A stretch of DNA of 11,528 nt from Betaproteobacteria bacterium UBA3031 (GCA_002367635.1 DFDI01000102.1:613-12140); one strand, 5' to 3'. Numbered from the stretch's first letter, positions 1 through 7,506 are shown. The notes: a model not told the origin generated them from the letters alone. A program made the numbers and translations.

Positions 1-1
1 A

Positions 2-43
2 CAAGCCAAGCAAGAGCAGGAACAAGCCAAGCAAGAGCAGGAA
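2..43 (+). repeat. two exact 21-bp tandem repeats (QAKQEQE)
   Basis: Bases 2-22 and 23-43 are identical 21-bp copies in frame with the Pal/OmpA-like gene, each encoding QAKQEQE. The array may continue upstream of the window. Confidence 0.93.
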
Positions 44-580
44 CGACTCCAGGCGGAAGGGGATAAAGCTCGTGAGGGCCAAGCCTTAGCTGAGGAAAAG
101 ACGAGACTTGAGGCGGAAGAGCGTGCCAGAGCTCAATCTGAAGCTGCGAAAGCCAGAGCGGAAGCTGCGCAAGCCAGAGCGGAAGCTGTGCAAGCCAGAG
201 CGGAAGCTGTGCAAGCCAGAGAAGGTGTTGTCAACGACAGCGTGCCGATGGGAATGCCCGTCAGCTCCGTATACTTTGATTTTGATAAGAGTTCCATTGT
301 TCCTAAGTTTGACGATGTAATTCGATCCCATGTTGGATACCTTCGTGCCAACCCTGACTTGAAAGTGGAAATTCAAGGTAATTGTGATGAGCGAGGTAGT
401 CGAGAATACAACATTGGTCTCGGTAATAGCCGAGCGCTTTCAGTTAAGGCTGCTCTAGAGATGTCGGGTATCCAGGGAAGCCGGATTACGATCACTAGCT
501 TTGGTTCAGAAAAGCCTTTGGCACTGGGGCATGACGAGTCTAGTTGGCAGCAAAATAGAAGGGCCGACTTTGTGTATTGA
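2..580 (+). CDS. Pal/OmpA-like peptidoglycan-binding protein, 5'-truncated
   Basis: This is the C-terminal 192 residues of a larger protein; the reading frame is open from base 2 and the start lies outside the window. The first ~75 visible residues are a charged Ala/Glu/Gln/Arg-rich helical or coiled-coil linker built from 7-residue repeats. From about residue 80 an OmpA-C/Pal domain follows: the strand VYFDFDKSSIVP, the core IQGNCDERGSREYNIGLGNS with the Asp and Arg expected to hold diaminopimelate of peptidoglycan, then RALSVKAAL and a final NRRADFVY. The DERGSREYN block is closer to Pal than to OmpA or MotB. The family anchors the outer membrane to the cell wall in the periplasm. Whether this one is a lipoprotein, a barrel protein or membrane-anchored cannot be seen. 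A terminator follows immediately. The domain call is sure; the Pal assignment is less so because the long repeat linker is unlike classical short Pal. Confidence 0.88.
   Translation, partial: QAKQEQEQAKQEQERLQAEGDKAREGQALAEEKTRLEAEERARAQSEAAKARAEAAQARAEAVQARAEAVQAREGVVNDSVPMGMPVSSVYFDFDKSSIVPKFDDVIRSHVGYLRANPDLKVEIQGNCDERGSREYNIGLGNSRALSVKAALEMSGIQGSRITITSFGSEKPLALGHDESSWQQNRRADFVY
152..223 (+). repeat. 21-bp tandem repeats, three full copies plus a partial (ARAEAVQ type)
   Basis: Copies at 152-172, 173-193 and 194-214 differ only at one base (gcg or gtg, giving Ala or Val), and a partial fourth copy starts at 215. Each encodes a heptad of the type ARAEA(A/V)Q, lengthening the helical linker before the peptidoglycan-binding domain. 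The near identity at DNA level suggests recent slippage or unequal recombination. Confidence 0.93.
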
Positions 581-603
581 TTTTGGTCACCTTTGATAGA
601 TTT

Positions 604-633
604 AAATGGGGGCGTTTATACGCCCCTTTTTTG
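604..633 (+). terminator. intrinsic terminator after the Pal/OmpA-like gene
   Basis: A 7-bp GC-rich stem, GGGGCGT (609-615) with ACGCCCC (620-626), has a 4-base loop and is followed directly by six T residues. It starts 28 bases after the stop codon and ends the transcript before the next gene. Confidence 0.9.
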
Positions 634-671
634 TTTGAGAAACATATTGCTTTAAAGTAAAGTTGGTAGCT

Positions 672-1937
672 ATGACGATAAGAATTACATTTAGCCTTGT
701 CCTTGCCTTGATCCTGATGAGTGTTACGTATACGCATGCCGAGAATACACCCGGTGCGTCAATCGAAAATGCTAAAAAAATTCGAGAAGCTAGACCTAGC
801 TTCATCCAACTGGTGGATCAGGTTAAGGAGATCAAACGCAGCCTCCTTGAGTTAGAAATAGCGATTACCGAAGCCAATACAGCTCGCTTAGTGGAGCGCA
901 ATGAAGATTTTCAAAAAACCATTGAGGCACAAAACGAAAATTTCCAGAAAACCATTGAGGCGCAAAACGAAAATTTCCAGAAAACCTTAGAGCTTATGGA
1001 AAAAATTGGACAGATAAAAAGTGATCTGGAGACCTACTATAATTCGCTGAACAACCCGCTTAATCAATTGCGCAATGAGTTTGATAATCGCGGTGGCCAA
1101 TTGTTTCAGTGGCGTCGAGATCTAGATGATGCAGAGGCTCGTGTGACTAAAGTGGAGTCTCAGATCCAAGAGGATAGAATGTCGACTGCTCAGCAGATCG
1201 AAGGTCTAACGAGTCGACTTGATGCGCTGGGGGCGAGGGTCCAGAATATTAGCGCGGAGTATGTTCAAAAGGCCGAGTTTGAGTTGAGAGAGCAAAAATT
1301 GCTGACGCGCATCCTTCATCTTGAGGAGGAAAATCAATCGTTGCTTCAGCGCTTTCAGGTTTCGGAGACGCTTATTCAACGGTTGGGTCAACAAACCATT
1401 ACTAACTCCGACCGATTGGCATTGGTAACTGAAGGCGCGTTGACTCATTTGAGTCGAATTGAGCAGATTGAAGCCGATATCATTCGGTTTGAAAGTTTCT
1501 CTGATCGGTTGGATGCACTGGCTGCGAAAGACATTGAGTTAGATAGAGAGGTCTTTGCAATAAATGATATTAGTTTTAGGCTTGAGGAGCTCGCTACAGG
1601 TTTGTACCCATTGCAGGCTGAGCTGCTGAGACTCGAAGGTGAGACAAAAAATATCGATGATATTTATAGGCTGAATTCAGAGGATTTAAATGTAGTGCTG
1701 AGGAGGCTCGATGAATTAGAAATCGTCCAACCAACACTCGCCGATCAATATTCTTTGAGAAATCGTATGAGCGAAATTCTTTATCAGCAGTCATTGATTG
1801 CTGAAGATTCGGATCGGCTGAAAATATTAGAGGATAAAATTTTGATGATGGAAGAGCAGTTAGCTTCTCCTCGCATTGCGCCTGATGTCGAGGGGGGCAT
1901 GTCGACAACGGAAGATTCAACTCCCAGCTCTGAATGA
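672..1937 (+). CDS. exported coiled-coil protein of unknown function
   Basis: I do not recognise this 421-residue protein. The ATG at 672 gives a good signal peptide: MTIR, a hydrophobic stretch from about residue 5 to 20, and a probable cleavage after THA (residue 23). A TTG nine bases upstream would add only three residues. The mature part is almost entirely charged, heptad-like helix (many L, E, Q, R), with no later membrane segment and no enzyme motif visible. Residues 77-109 carry three 11-residue repeats of the form NE(N/D)FQKT(I/L)E. The C-terminal end is Ser/Thr/Glu-rich and probably disordered. A periplasmic structural or scaffold role next to the peptidoglycan-binding gene is only an inference. 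It lies 91 bases after that gene, beyond a terminator, so it needs its own promoter; a weak TTGAGA (635-640), 17-base spacer, TAAAGT (658-663) is possible. Confidence 0.85.
   Translation: MTIRITFSLVLALILMSVTYTHAENTPGASIENAKKIREARPSFIQLVDQVKEIKRSLLELEIAITEANTARLVERNEDFQKTIEAQNENFQKTIEAQNENFQKTLELMEKIGQIKSDLETYYNSLNNPLNQLRNEFDNRGGQLFQWRRDLDDAEARVTKVESQIQEDRMSTAQQIEGLTSRLDALGARVQNISAEYVQKAEFELREQKLLTRILHLEEENQSLLQRFQVSETLIQRLGQQTITNSDRLALVTEGALTHLSRIEQIEADIIRFESFSDRLDALAAKDIELDREVFAINDISFRLEELATGLYPLQAELLRLEGETKNIDDIYRLNSEDLNVVLRRLDELEIVQPTLADQYSLRNRMSEILYQQSLIAEDSDRLKILEDKILMMEEQLASPRIAPDVEGGMSTTEDSTPSSE
900..986 (+). repeat. 33-bp tandem repeats coding an 11-residue (hendecad) unit
   Basis: Copies start at 900 and 933, with a third, 21-base partial copy from 966 to 986. 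The second and third are identical over those 21 bases; the first differs at synonymous and near-synonymous sites. The unit encodes NENFQKTIEAQ. Eleven-residue periodicity is typical of right-handed or straightened coiled coils. Confidence 0.9.
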
Positions 1938-2044
1938 TTTTTTAGCTGATTGGTTTGTAAAGGCCTAGGATTTTTTTGATACGTGATAATGAGGCTCACG
2001 CCGTTTAAAAAACGGGATAGAGGTTGTCGACTATACTGCTGAGC

Positions 2045-4150
2045 ATGCGATCTAAGATCTACATTTTCGCCATTGTCTGGCTCGTAGTGGTTATATTGTC
2101 GGTGTTTTTCCCCGCGCACGCGGCTGATCGCAGTGGCGTATCCAACCAGCATGTTAAGCTCGATCTCATCACGGAATTTGATCGGGTTTCTCCAGGTCAA
2201 GAGCTTCACCTCGGCGTCCGTGTAACGCTTGAGGAGGACTGGCACATCTATTGGAAAAATCCAGGGGACACTGGCCTGCCCACCCGAGTTGATTGGTTGC
2301 TCCCCAGTAAATTTGTTGTAGGGCCAATGTTATGGCCAGCTCCCAGTCGATTTAAGCTTGAGAATTTTGTCAATTTTGGATACGGCCTTACCGTCATCTT
2401 TCCATTTCAACTTAAAATCGCTGAAGACGTGTTAGCTGGTCGATACCCCATTTCGGCAGACGTGTCTTGGCTTATTTGTAAAGACTTGTGTATTCCTGGA
2501 GAGGCTGAGCTCTTCATGGACCTTCAAGTAGGTGATTTAGGGGTTGCCACAGCAGACGCGAGTGACATTGAAAACGCGCTGCAAGAAATGCCGAGCCAAG
2601 CCCCTAAGGACTGGTTTGATGTAACGGTGAGCCAAGACGGACAATGGAGTCTTGATTTAAGCCGTATAGACTCTACTGTCATTTCGGCAGAATTCTTCCC
2701 TGCTCGAAGTGATGTCATCTCATACCAGGTGCCGCAGATGCTGGTTTCGGTCGCAGCAGGTATGACCTTGCGTGGGCGTTTGTCCTCTGAATATGCGAGG
2801 TCTAAAACTTCGTTCGAAGGTGTTTTGGTGGTAACGGATAAAGCCAGTGGCGAGACTGCAAGTTACGACCTTCGTCGAACTCCAAGGGAGCTTATAGCGC
2901 TTGAATCCACAATTCGTTCTGTGCCGAATCAATCTATCTCCAGCCTTTGGTTAGCGATTTGTTTTGCCTTGGTTGGTGGGGTGATCTTAAATTTAATGCC
3001 GTGTGTTCTTCCCGTTGTGGCGATTAAATTAATGTCATTGATCGGCCAAGAAGGGCGGCCTATATCAGCGCGCTATTGGGATGCTGTGTCGTTTGCCTTT
3101 GGCGTTGTTTTAACGTTTTGTTTGATAGGTGGCGCTTTGCTGGTTATGAGATCGGCCGGCGATCAGATTGGTTGGGGTTTTCAGTTGCAAGCTCCTGAAA
3201 TGGTTTTGGGGTTAATTGTTTTGTTCTTTGTACTTGCGTTGAATATGTCCGGTTTGTTTGAGATCGGCACCAGCTTGCAGCGTTTTGGCGGAATCGATGG
3301 GGCATTTGGCCGGTGGTCTTCCCTACTGTCTGGGGCTCTCGTAACAATTATTGCAACACCATGCACAGCGCCTTTTATGGGTGCGGCAATCGGTTTTTCA
3401 ATTGGGCAAGGGGCGGTGTCGAGTATGCTCACGTTCTTAGCGCTTGGGGTTGGGATGGCAACGCCTTACGTGATCATTTCTTTGTGGCCTGGTCTACTTG
3501 TATGGGTGCCAAAGCCGGGCGAATGGATGAATACCTTAAAAAACCTGTTGAGTGTGCCTTTGTACTTGACGGTCATTTGGTTAATTTGGGTGTTGGGTCA
3601 GCAAACCACCATTCACACTGTCTCCAAAGTCCTCGTTGTTTTAGTCTTCGTTGGTTTATCTTTTTGGGCTATGGGTAAACTGCAGTATCGAACGATCACT
3701 CGTATTGGTCCGTGGAGAATCCTAATTGCGATCAGTCTCTTGATTTCTCTATCAGGCTTGCTTCATATTGGGACTGCACTGGATCAAACGATTACTCGAG
3801 GAGTTTCTAAAACGGAGTGGAAACCTTGGTCATCGGCGGATGTGGCGAGTGCTCGTGAGGAAGCCTATCCGGTGTTCGTTGATTACACTGCAGCTTGGTG
3901 TATCACCTGCCAAGTGAATAAGACGCTGGTGCTTAATGATCAGGAGGTCGTAGCTGCGTTTCGGAAAAATAAAGTGATTACTTTTAGAGCTGATTGGACA
4001 TCTAGAGATGCGGAAATTACGAAGTCATTAACTTCTTTTGGTAGATCAGGCGTGCCTGTTTACGTATTTTATCCCAGGAACCAAGGGGCGCCTGTTGTTC
4101 TATCGGAGGTGCTTAGGAAAAAAGAAATTTTTAGTCTATTCGATCGTTGA
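2045..4150 (+). CDS. DsbD/ScsB-like transmembrane thiol:disulfide reductase
   Basis: It is predicted to carry reducing power from cytoplasmic thioredoxin across the inner membrane to periplasmic proteins. From the ATG at 2045 (701 residues) the order is: signal peptide (about 1-26, ending PAHA), a DsbD-alpha-like periplasmic domain with the WHIYWKNPGDTGLP block (66-79) and the pair Cys145/Cys149, a multi-helix membrane domain (about 300-590) with NLMPCVLPV (Cys320) and ATPCTAPF (Cys440), and a C-terminal thioredoxin domain with WCITC (Cys619/Cys622) and a later GVPVYVFY cis-proline segment. All six redox cysteines are present. The N-terminal block resembles the ScsB branch more than E. coli DsbD. 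A TTG at 2024 is also in frame, but its AGG-rich sequence abuts the codon with no spacing, so I prefer the ATG, although its ribosome binding site is weak. No scs or cytochrome biogenesis partner is adjacent. Confidence 0.92.
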   Translation: MRSKIYIFAIVWLVVVILSVFFPAHAADRSGVSNQHVKLDLITEFDRVSPGQELHLGVRVTLEEDWHIYWKNPGDTGLPTRVDWLLPSKFVVGPMLWPAPSRFKLENFVNFGYGLTVIFPFQLKIAEDVLAGRYPISADVSWLICKDLCIPGEAELFMDLQVGDLGVATADASDIENALQEMPSQAPKDWFDVTVSQDGQWSLDLSRIDSTVISAEFFPARSDVISYQVPQMLVSVAAGMTLRGRLSSEYARSKTSFEGVLVVTDKASGETASYDLRRTPRELIALESTIRSVPNQSISSLWLAICFALVGGVILNLMPCVLPVVAIKLMSLIGQEGRPISARYWDAVSFAFGVVLTFCLIGGALLVMRSAGDQIGWGFQLQAPEMVLGLIVLFFVLALNMSGLFEIGTSLQRFGGIDGAFGRWSSLLSGALVTIIATPCTAPFMGAAIGFSIGQGAVSSMLTFLALGVGMATPYVIISLWPGLLVWVPKPGEWMNTLKNLLSVPLYLTVIWLIWVLGQQTTIHTVSKVLVVLVFVGLSFWAMGKLQYRTITRIGPWRILIAISLLISLSGLLHIGTALDQTITRGVSKTEWKPWSSADVASAREEAYPVFVDYTAAWCITCQVNKTLVLNDQEVVAAFRKNKVITFRADWTSRDAEITKSLTSFGRSGVPVYVFYPRNQGAPVVLSEVLRKKEIFSLFDR

Positions 4151-4215
4151 TAAGGTAATGTTAAATGCTCAGATTTTCACCTTGGCTGAGATACATTTTC
4201 CAAAGGGGATAGGCA

Positions 4216-5187
4216 TTGGAACGAACAGAGAGATTTTATAAGATTGACCGATTGCTTCGCGATAGCAGATCGGTTTCCTTAGAGAGGTTCCTTGAGGAGC
4301 TTTCGGTTTCAAAGGCGACATTCAAGCGCGATATCGAGTACATGAGAGATCGCCTTAACGCCCCTATTAGTTGGGACCGTACTCTTCGCGGCTATATTTT
4401 TGATCAAGAGATTGACGATGCGCCGTCCTATGAATTACCTGGGATTTGGTTTAACCAATCAGAGATTCTTGCCTTGCTCTCAATGGAGGCTTTGTTGAGT
4501 CAAATTCAACCAGGTTTGCTTGGACCACGACTTGATCCACTTAAACAAAAATTGCGAGATCTCATTGAGGTTGGTGAGTACTCAGTCGATGCGATCAAGA
4601 ACCGCATCAAAATCCTCAATATGGGCTCCCGCAGTCGGAGCATTAAACATTTTGAAGTTATTGCGCTATCCTTAATGCAGCGGTCTCAGCTTGAGCTTAC
4701 ATACTACGTCCGCTCAAGAGAAGAGGTAACGCAACGATCTATTTCGCCTCAACGAATCGTATACTACAGAGATAATTGGTATTTAGATGCCTGGTGTCAT
4801 TCTGTGAATGCAGTACGTAGTTTTTCGTTGGATGCTGTGCGTACCGCGACGCTGAGAGATGAGGCGGCTATTCAATGTGATGAAAAAATATTAGATTCTG
4901 TTCTCGGATCAGGATATGGGATTTTTTCTGGCACTGTACTTTTGTGGGCCAAACTTCGATTTAGTGCCGAGCGTGCTAAATGGGTTTCTCTTGAAGAATG
5001 GCATCCATCTCAACGGACTCATTTTGATGATGAAGGTTATTTTATTTTAGAAATACCTTACAGCGAACAGCATGAGCTCGTCATGGATATCCTTAGATTT
5101 GGTCCTGACGTTGAGGTGATTGAGCCTGAATCATTGCGTCATATGGTTAGGGAGAAGGTGTCTAAAATGTTGGCCATATATGAATAA
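4216..5187 (+). CDS. WYL-domain transcriptional regulator (YafY/PafC type)
   Basis: This 323-residue protein is a predicted cytoplasmic DNA-binding regulator. Residues 1-60 form a winged helix-turn-helix (RFYKIDRLL...VSKATFKRDIEYMRDRL). A linker follows, then the WYL domain at about 145-215 with NWYLDAWCH (Trp188, Tyr189, Leu190), and a WCX-type C-terminal region to the end. Length and order match the family. WYL domains sense ligands, in studied cases nucleic acids or nucleotides. The start is TTG at 4216: MERTERFYKID is the usual family N-terminus and an AAGGGG sequence sits 8 bases upstream, while no ATG fits. It begins 65 bases after the DsbD-like gene on the same strand, so partial read-through is possible. 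Its target is not known; the next gene or itself are natural candidates by position only. Confidence 0.92.
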   Translation: MERTERFYKIDRLLRDSRSVSLERFLEELSVSKATFKRDIEYMRDRLNAPISWDRTLRGYIFDQEIDDAPSYELPGIWFNQSEILALLSMEALLSQIQPGLLGPRLDPLKQKLRDLIEVGEYSVDAIKNRIKILNMGSRSRSIKHFEVIALSLMQRSQLELTYYVRSREEVTQRSISPQRIVYYRDNWYLDAWCHSVNAVRSFSLDAVRTATLRDEAAIQCDEKILDSVLGSGYGIFSGTVLLWAKLRFSAERAKWVSLEEWHPSQRTHFDDEGYFILEIPYSEQHELVMDILRFGPDVEVIEPESLRHMVREKVSKMLAIYE

Positions 5188-5311
5188 AATGCTGATTTAT
5201 ATAAATTTTTAAGAAAAAATATTTTTAATATACGTTGGTTCAGGCTCATCTGGTGAGCTAGTGCCGGGCGCAAACTACCTCCAAGATAATTAGTTATAAC
5301 GGAGGTTAGTG
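5188..5311 (+). promoter_or_regulatory. AT-rich upstream region and structured leader of the 5312 gene
   Basis: Bases 5195-5232 are almost pure A/T and may include promoter or UP-element sequence, but I cannot fix a convincing -35/-10 pair. Two possible RNA hairpins follow. The first is GCTCA (5244-5248) with TGAGC (5254-5258) around a 5-base loop. The second pairs CTACCTCC (5275-5282) with GGAGGTTAG (5301-5309), one T bulged, around an 18-base loop that itself holds ATAA/TTAT. The second hairpin would bury the Shine-Dalgarno GGAGG. I recognise no known riboswitch consensus. Confidence 0.5.
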
Positions 5312-6289
5312 ATGGAACAGCTTAGTTTTTTCCTTAACAGAACACCAGGCCCTAAATTACGACGCAGTATTTCAGCTATTAGAGATCGTGTTGATCAATC
5401 AGCGTCCAGAAGTAATGTGGGCGTAACCGGCAAGTTACGGGAATTGAATAGTACGCTGCCGCGTTTTACGAGGATAACTGGCATAAACAGTCGTTCTTCT
5501 GACGACTTTGGTGCAATCAGGACTAAATTAGTAACTCGCGATATTTTATATCGCTCAAACCATCAGTCTCAGTCGCGAGGACAGGTCTCGATTTGTCAAG
5601 TGGCGCGTGGACGTCAGTTTATCCCACATCAACATATTGTAAATGCGATCGAGCGTGCTTTAGTCGCCTTAAGAATTAATCCAGATGAGGTTGATGTGGC
5701 TGCGGAGTATGGGTCCTACGGAGCCCAAATGTCATTGGTGGTCTCGTTACCAAGTTTTTATGACTTTGATCCTGGAAGTATGGACCCCTTCAGGCTCCAG
5801 GTGGTTTTGCACAATTGTTTGAGTCGAGGAGGGCTCCGTCTTCTTGCGCGATGGTTCCAAGAGGGGACCGGTGCAACTTATTCAGTCGGAGTGACGCAGC
5901 TCAATGCAAGCCTTGCTCATCGGATCCCGGCAAGAGAGGAAAATATCCTGCCCACGTTTAGAAAGGCTATTGAGTTGGCTCGTGAAGATTGTCTCCATTT
6001 GGGTGATTGGACGCGCCAAGCGGTTAGTAAAGATGCGCTAGAAACGTGGTTGGTTGGGTCTGTTCGGCGCATGTGGGGTAAAAAGGCTCAACAAGCTCTT
6101 CATAGTGAATTCGAATCTGATGAGGGCATCTATAGCAGAGAGGGGAATGTATCTTGGAATGTACTGGATACTTTGATGGTGCTCGCCAGCTATTGTGCAG
6201 GTACAAAAGATATCCTTCTGCAATGTGATCAGGTGGTGGAGGGGGCGGTCTTAATGCGATCGCTATTAAAGAAGTGTTTAACTGTATAG
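5312..6289 (+). CDS. uncharacterised protein, faint DUF932-like resemblance
   Basis: I do not recognise this 325-residue protein with confidence. There is no signal peptide, membrane helix or catalytic motif. The first 50 residues are basic (PGPKLRRSISAIRDR). A segment QFIPHQHIVNAIERALVAL (102-120), a later VVLHNCLSRGGLRLLARWF (164-182) and a helical C-terminal WNVLDTLMVLASYCA (282-296) recall by eye the layout of DUF932 proteins, a family common in phages, plasmids and genomic islands whose role is unknown. This is a weak visual match, not a search result. The ATG at 5312 is preferred over the GTG at 5309 because GGAGG (5301-5305) is then six bases away instead of three. The gene follows the WYL regulator by 124 bases on the same strand with its own structured leader. 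DNA- or RNA-related roles are speculation. Confidence 0.8.
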   Translation: MEQLSFFLNRTPGPKLRRSISAIRDRVDQSASRSNVGVTGKLRELNSTLPRFTRITGINSRSSDDFGAIRTKLVTRDILYRSNHQSQSRGQVSICQVARGRQFIPHQHIVNAIERALVALRINPDEVDVAAEYGSYGAQMSLVVSLPSFYDFDPGSMDPFRLQVVLHNCLSRGGLRLLARWFQEGTGATYSVGVTQLNASLAHRIPAREENILPTFRKAIELAREDCLHLGDWTRQAVSKDALETWLVGSVRRMWGKKAQQALHSEFESDEGIYSREGNVSWNVLDTLMVLASYCAGTKDILLQCDQVVEGAVLMRSLLKKCLTV

Positions 6290-6321
6290 ATGTGTTTTCC
6301 CCGAATGCTAAGTCCTTTTAG

Positions 6322-6339
6322 TCTTAGTGGTCTTAGTGG
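6322..6339 (+). repeat. 9-bp direct repeat TCTTAGTGG x2
   Basis: Two exact adjacent copies (6322-6330, 6331-6339) lie about 20 bases upstream of the -35 element for the next gene. They could be a binding site for an activator or a chance T/G-rich repeat. Confidence 0.6.
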
Positions 6340-6359
6340 TATGAGTGTTTTTAGTTTTT

Positions 6360-6388
6360 TTGAGAAATGAATACAAAAAAGATATGAT
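6360..6388 (+). promoter_or_regulatory. sigma70-type promoter for the persulfide dioxygenase gene
   Basis: TTGAGA (6360-6365), a 17-base spacer and TATGAT (6383-6388) each match the consensus at five of six bases. A start site near 6395 would give a leader of about 38 bases before the GTG at 6433. Confidence 0.65.
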
Positions 6389-6432
6389 CAAGATATAGTC
6401 GCTTACCTAATCTCACAAACTGGATAAAATCG

Positions 6433-7506
6433 GTGCTGATCTTTCGTCAATTAATTGACCAACAGTCGTCCACGTATACGTATCTCTTGGGTGATTCAGA
6501 ATCTAGAGAGTGTCTGTTAATTGACCCCGTGTTTGAGCAGGTCATGCGAGATCGGGCGATGATAAAGGAGATGGATCTTGATCTCATCGCTACCGTTGAG
6601 ACCCACGTCCATGCTGACCACGTTACCGGGGCTTGGCTGCTTCACAATAGCCTTGCGAGTGAAATCGTAGTTTCAGCGAATGGAGGTGCTCGAGGGGCTG
6701 GGCGCTATGTGGGGCAGGACGACGTAATCACCTTCGGTGCTAGGACGTTGGGTGTGCGTGAGACACCAGGGCATACGAACGGATGTATCACCTTAGTTCT
6801 AGATGATAAATCCATGGTTTTTACTGGAGATTGCTTATTAATCCGGGGTACAGGGCGGACGGATTTCCAAGAGGGAAACCCGGAAATGATGTTCCAATCT
6901 ATTCACGAGCAAATTTTTACACTTCCCAATTCATGTTTGATTTATCCCGGGCACGATTATCGAGGAATGACCGTGTCGGGCATCTTGGAGGAAAAACGTT
7001 TCAATCCGAGATTAGGAGGCGCAATTAACCTTCAAGACTTCTCGGGTTATATGGAGAACTTGAAGTTGCCTCATCCCGGTCAGATTAATCGTGCTGTGCC
7101 GGCAAATTTAAATTGTGGTCAACCGACTGGTAATGCTCCTGAATTGAATACTCAGGACTGGGCAACTCTAAGTTATAGTTTTTCTGGGATTTGGGAGATA
7201 GAGCCTTCGGTACTCGAAGAGATGTTGGCGACAGTGCAGATTATAGATGTCAGGGAAGTGGTTGAATTTGAAGGACCGTTAGGCCGAGTCCCGGGCGCTA
7301 AATTAATACCACTAAGTCAACTGGCGGACCGCGTTGGAGAGTTGGAGCCGAGTATGCCAATTGTGACTGTTTGTCGGTCTGGAGCACGATCAGCACAAGC
7401 TGTCCTCCACCTTCAGGCGCTAGGGTTTACACAACTAGCTAATTTATCCGGTGGTATGCTGCGGTGGGCTGTCGGGGGGCATGCTGTTCTGGGTGGTTCT
7501 GAATGA
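6433..7506 (+). CDS. persulfide dioxygenase-rhodanese fusion (ETHE1-like)
   Basis: This 357-residue protein joins a metallo-beta-lactamase-fold persulfide dioxygenase (about 1-230) to a C-terminal rhodanese domain (about 255-355). The first half follows human ETHE1 closely: FRQLIDQQSSTYTYLLGD, THVHADH (His58, His60, Asp62, His63), PGHTNGC (His114), FTGDCLLIRGTGRTDFQ (Asp133), YPGHDYRG (His174) and VPANLNCG. His58, His114 and Asp133 are the expected mononuclear iron ligands. The rhodanese loop CRSGAR carries Cys314. The family oxidises glutathione persulfide to sulfite and glutathione; the rhodanese half can move sulfane sulfur to or from glutathione or thiosulfate. It acts in the cytoplasm in sulfide detoxification. 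The start is GTG at 6433 with a poor ribosome site (GGAT); no ATG fits. No sulfide:quinone reductase gene is adjacent. Confidence 0.93.
   Translation: MLIFRQLIDQQSSTYTYLLGDSESRECLLIDPVFEQVMRDRAMIKEMDLDLIATVETHVHADHVTGAWLLHNSLASEIVVSANGGARGAGRYVGQDDVITFGARTLGVRETPGHTNGCITLVLDDKSMVFTGDCLLIRGTGRTDFQEGNPEMMFQSIHEQIFTLPNSCLIYPGHDYRGMTVSGILEEKRFNPRLGGAINLQDFSGYMENLKLPHPGQINRAVPANLNCGQPTGNAPELNTQDWATLSYSFSGIWEIEPSVLEEMLATVQIIDVREVVEFEGPLGRVPGAKLIPLSQLADRVGELEPSMPIVTVCRSGARSAQAVLHLQALGFTQLANLSGGMLRWAVGGHAVLGGSE

Noticed and set aside
86..376. Minus-strand open frames opposite the Pal/OmpA-like gene
   Set aside because: They arise from the repeat DNA read in reverse, giving low-complexity SGLHSFR-type peptides; the plus frame has a clear conserved domain.
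2001..2015. CCGTTT-AAA-AAACGG hairpin as a terminator after the coiled-coil gene
   Set aside because: Short, A/T-rich inner stem with no T run after it; it may be chance.
3313..3678. 121-codon plus-strand frame inside the DsbD-like gene
   Set aside because: It is out of frame with a complete membrane domain containing conserved motifs, and has no ribosome site or recognisable domain.
4165..4194. CTCAG/CTGAG stem as a terminator after the DsbD-like gene
   Set aside because: Only five base pairs, a 13-base loop and no following T run.
4216..6289. Calling the WYL plus unknown gene pair a phage-defence system
   Set aside because: No nuclease, helicase, ATPase or toxin motif is visible in the unknown protein, and no mobile-element genes surround it.
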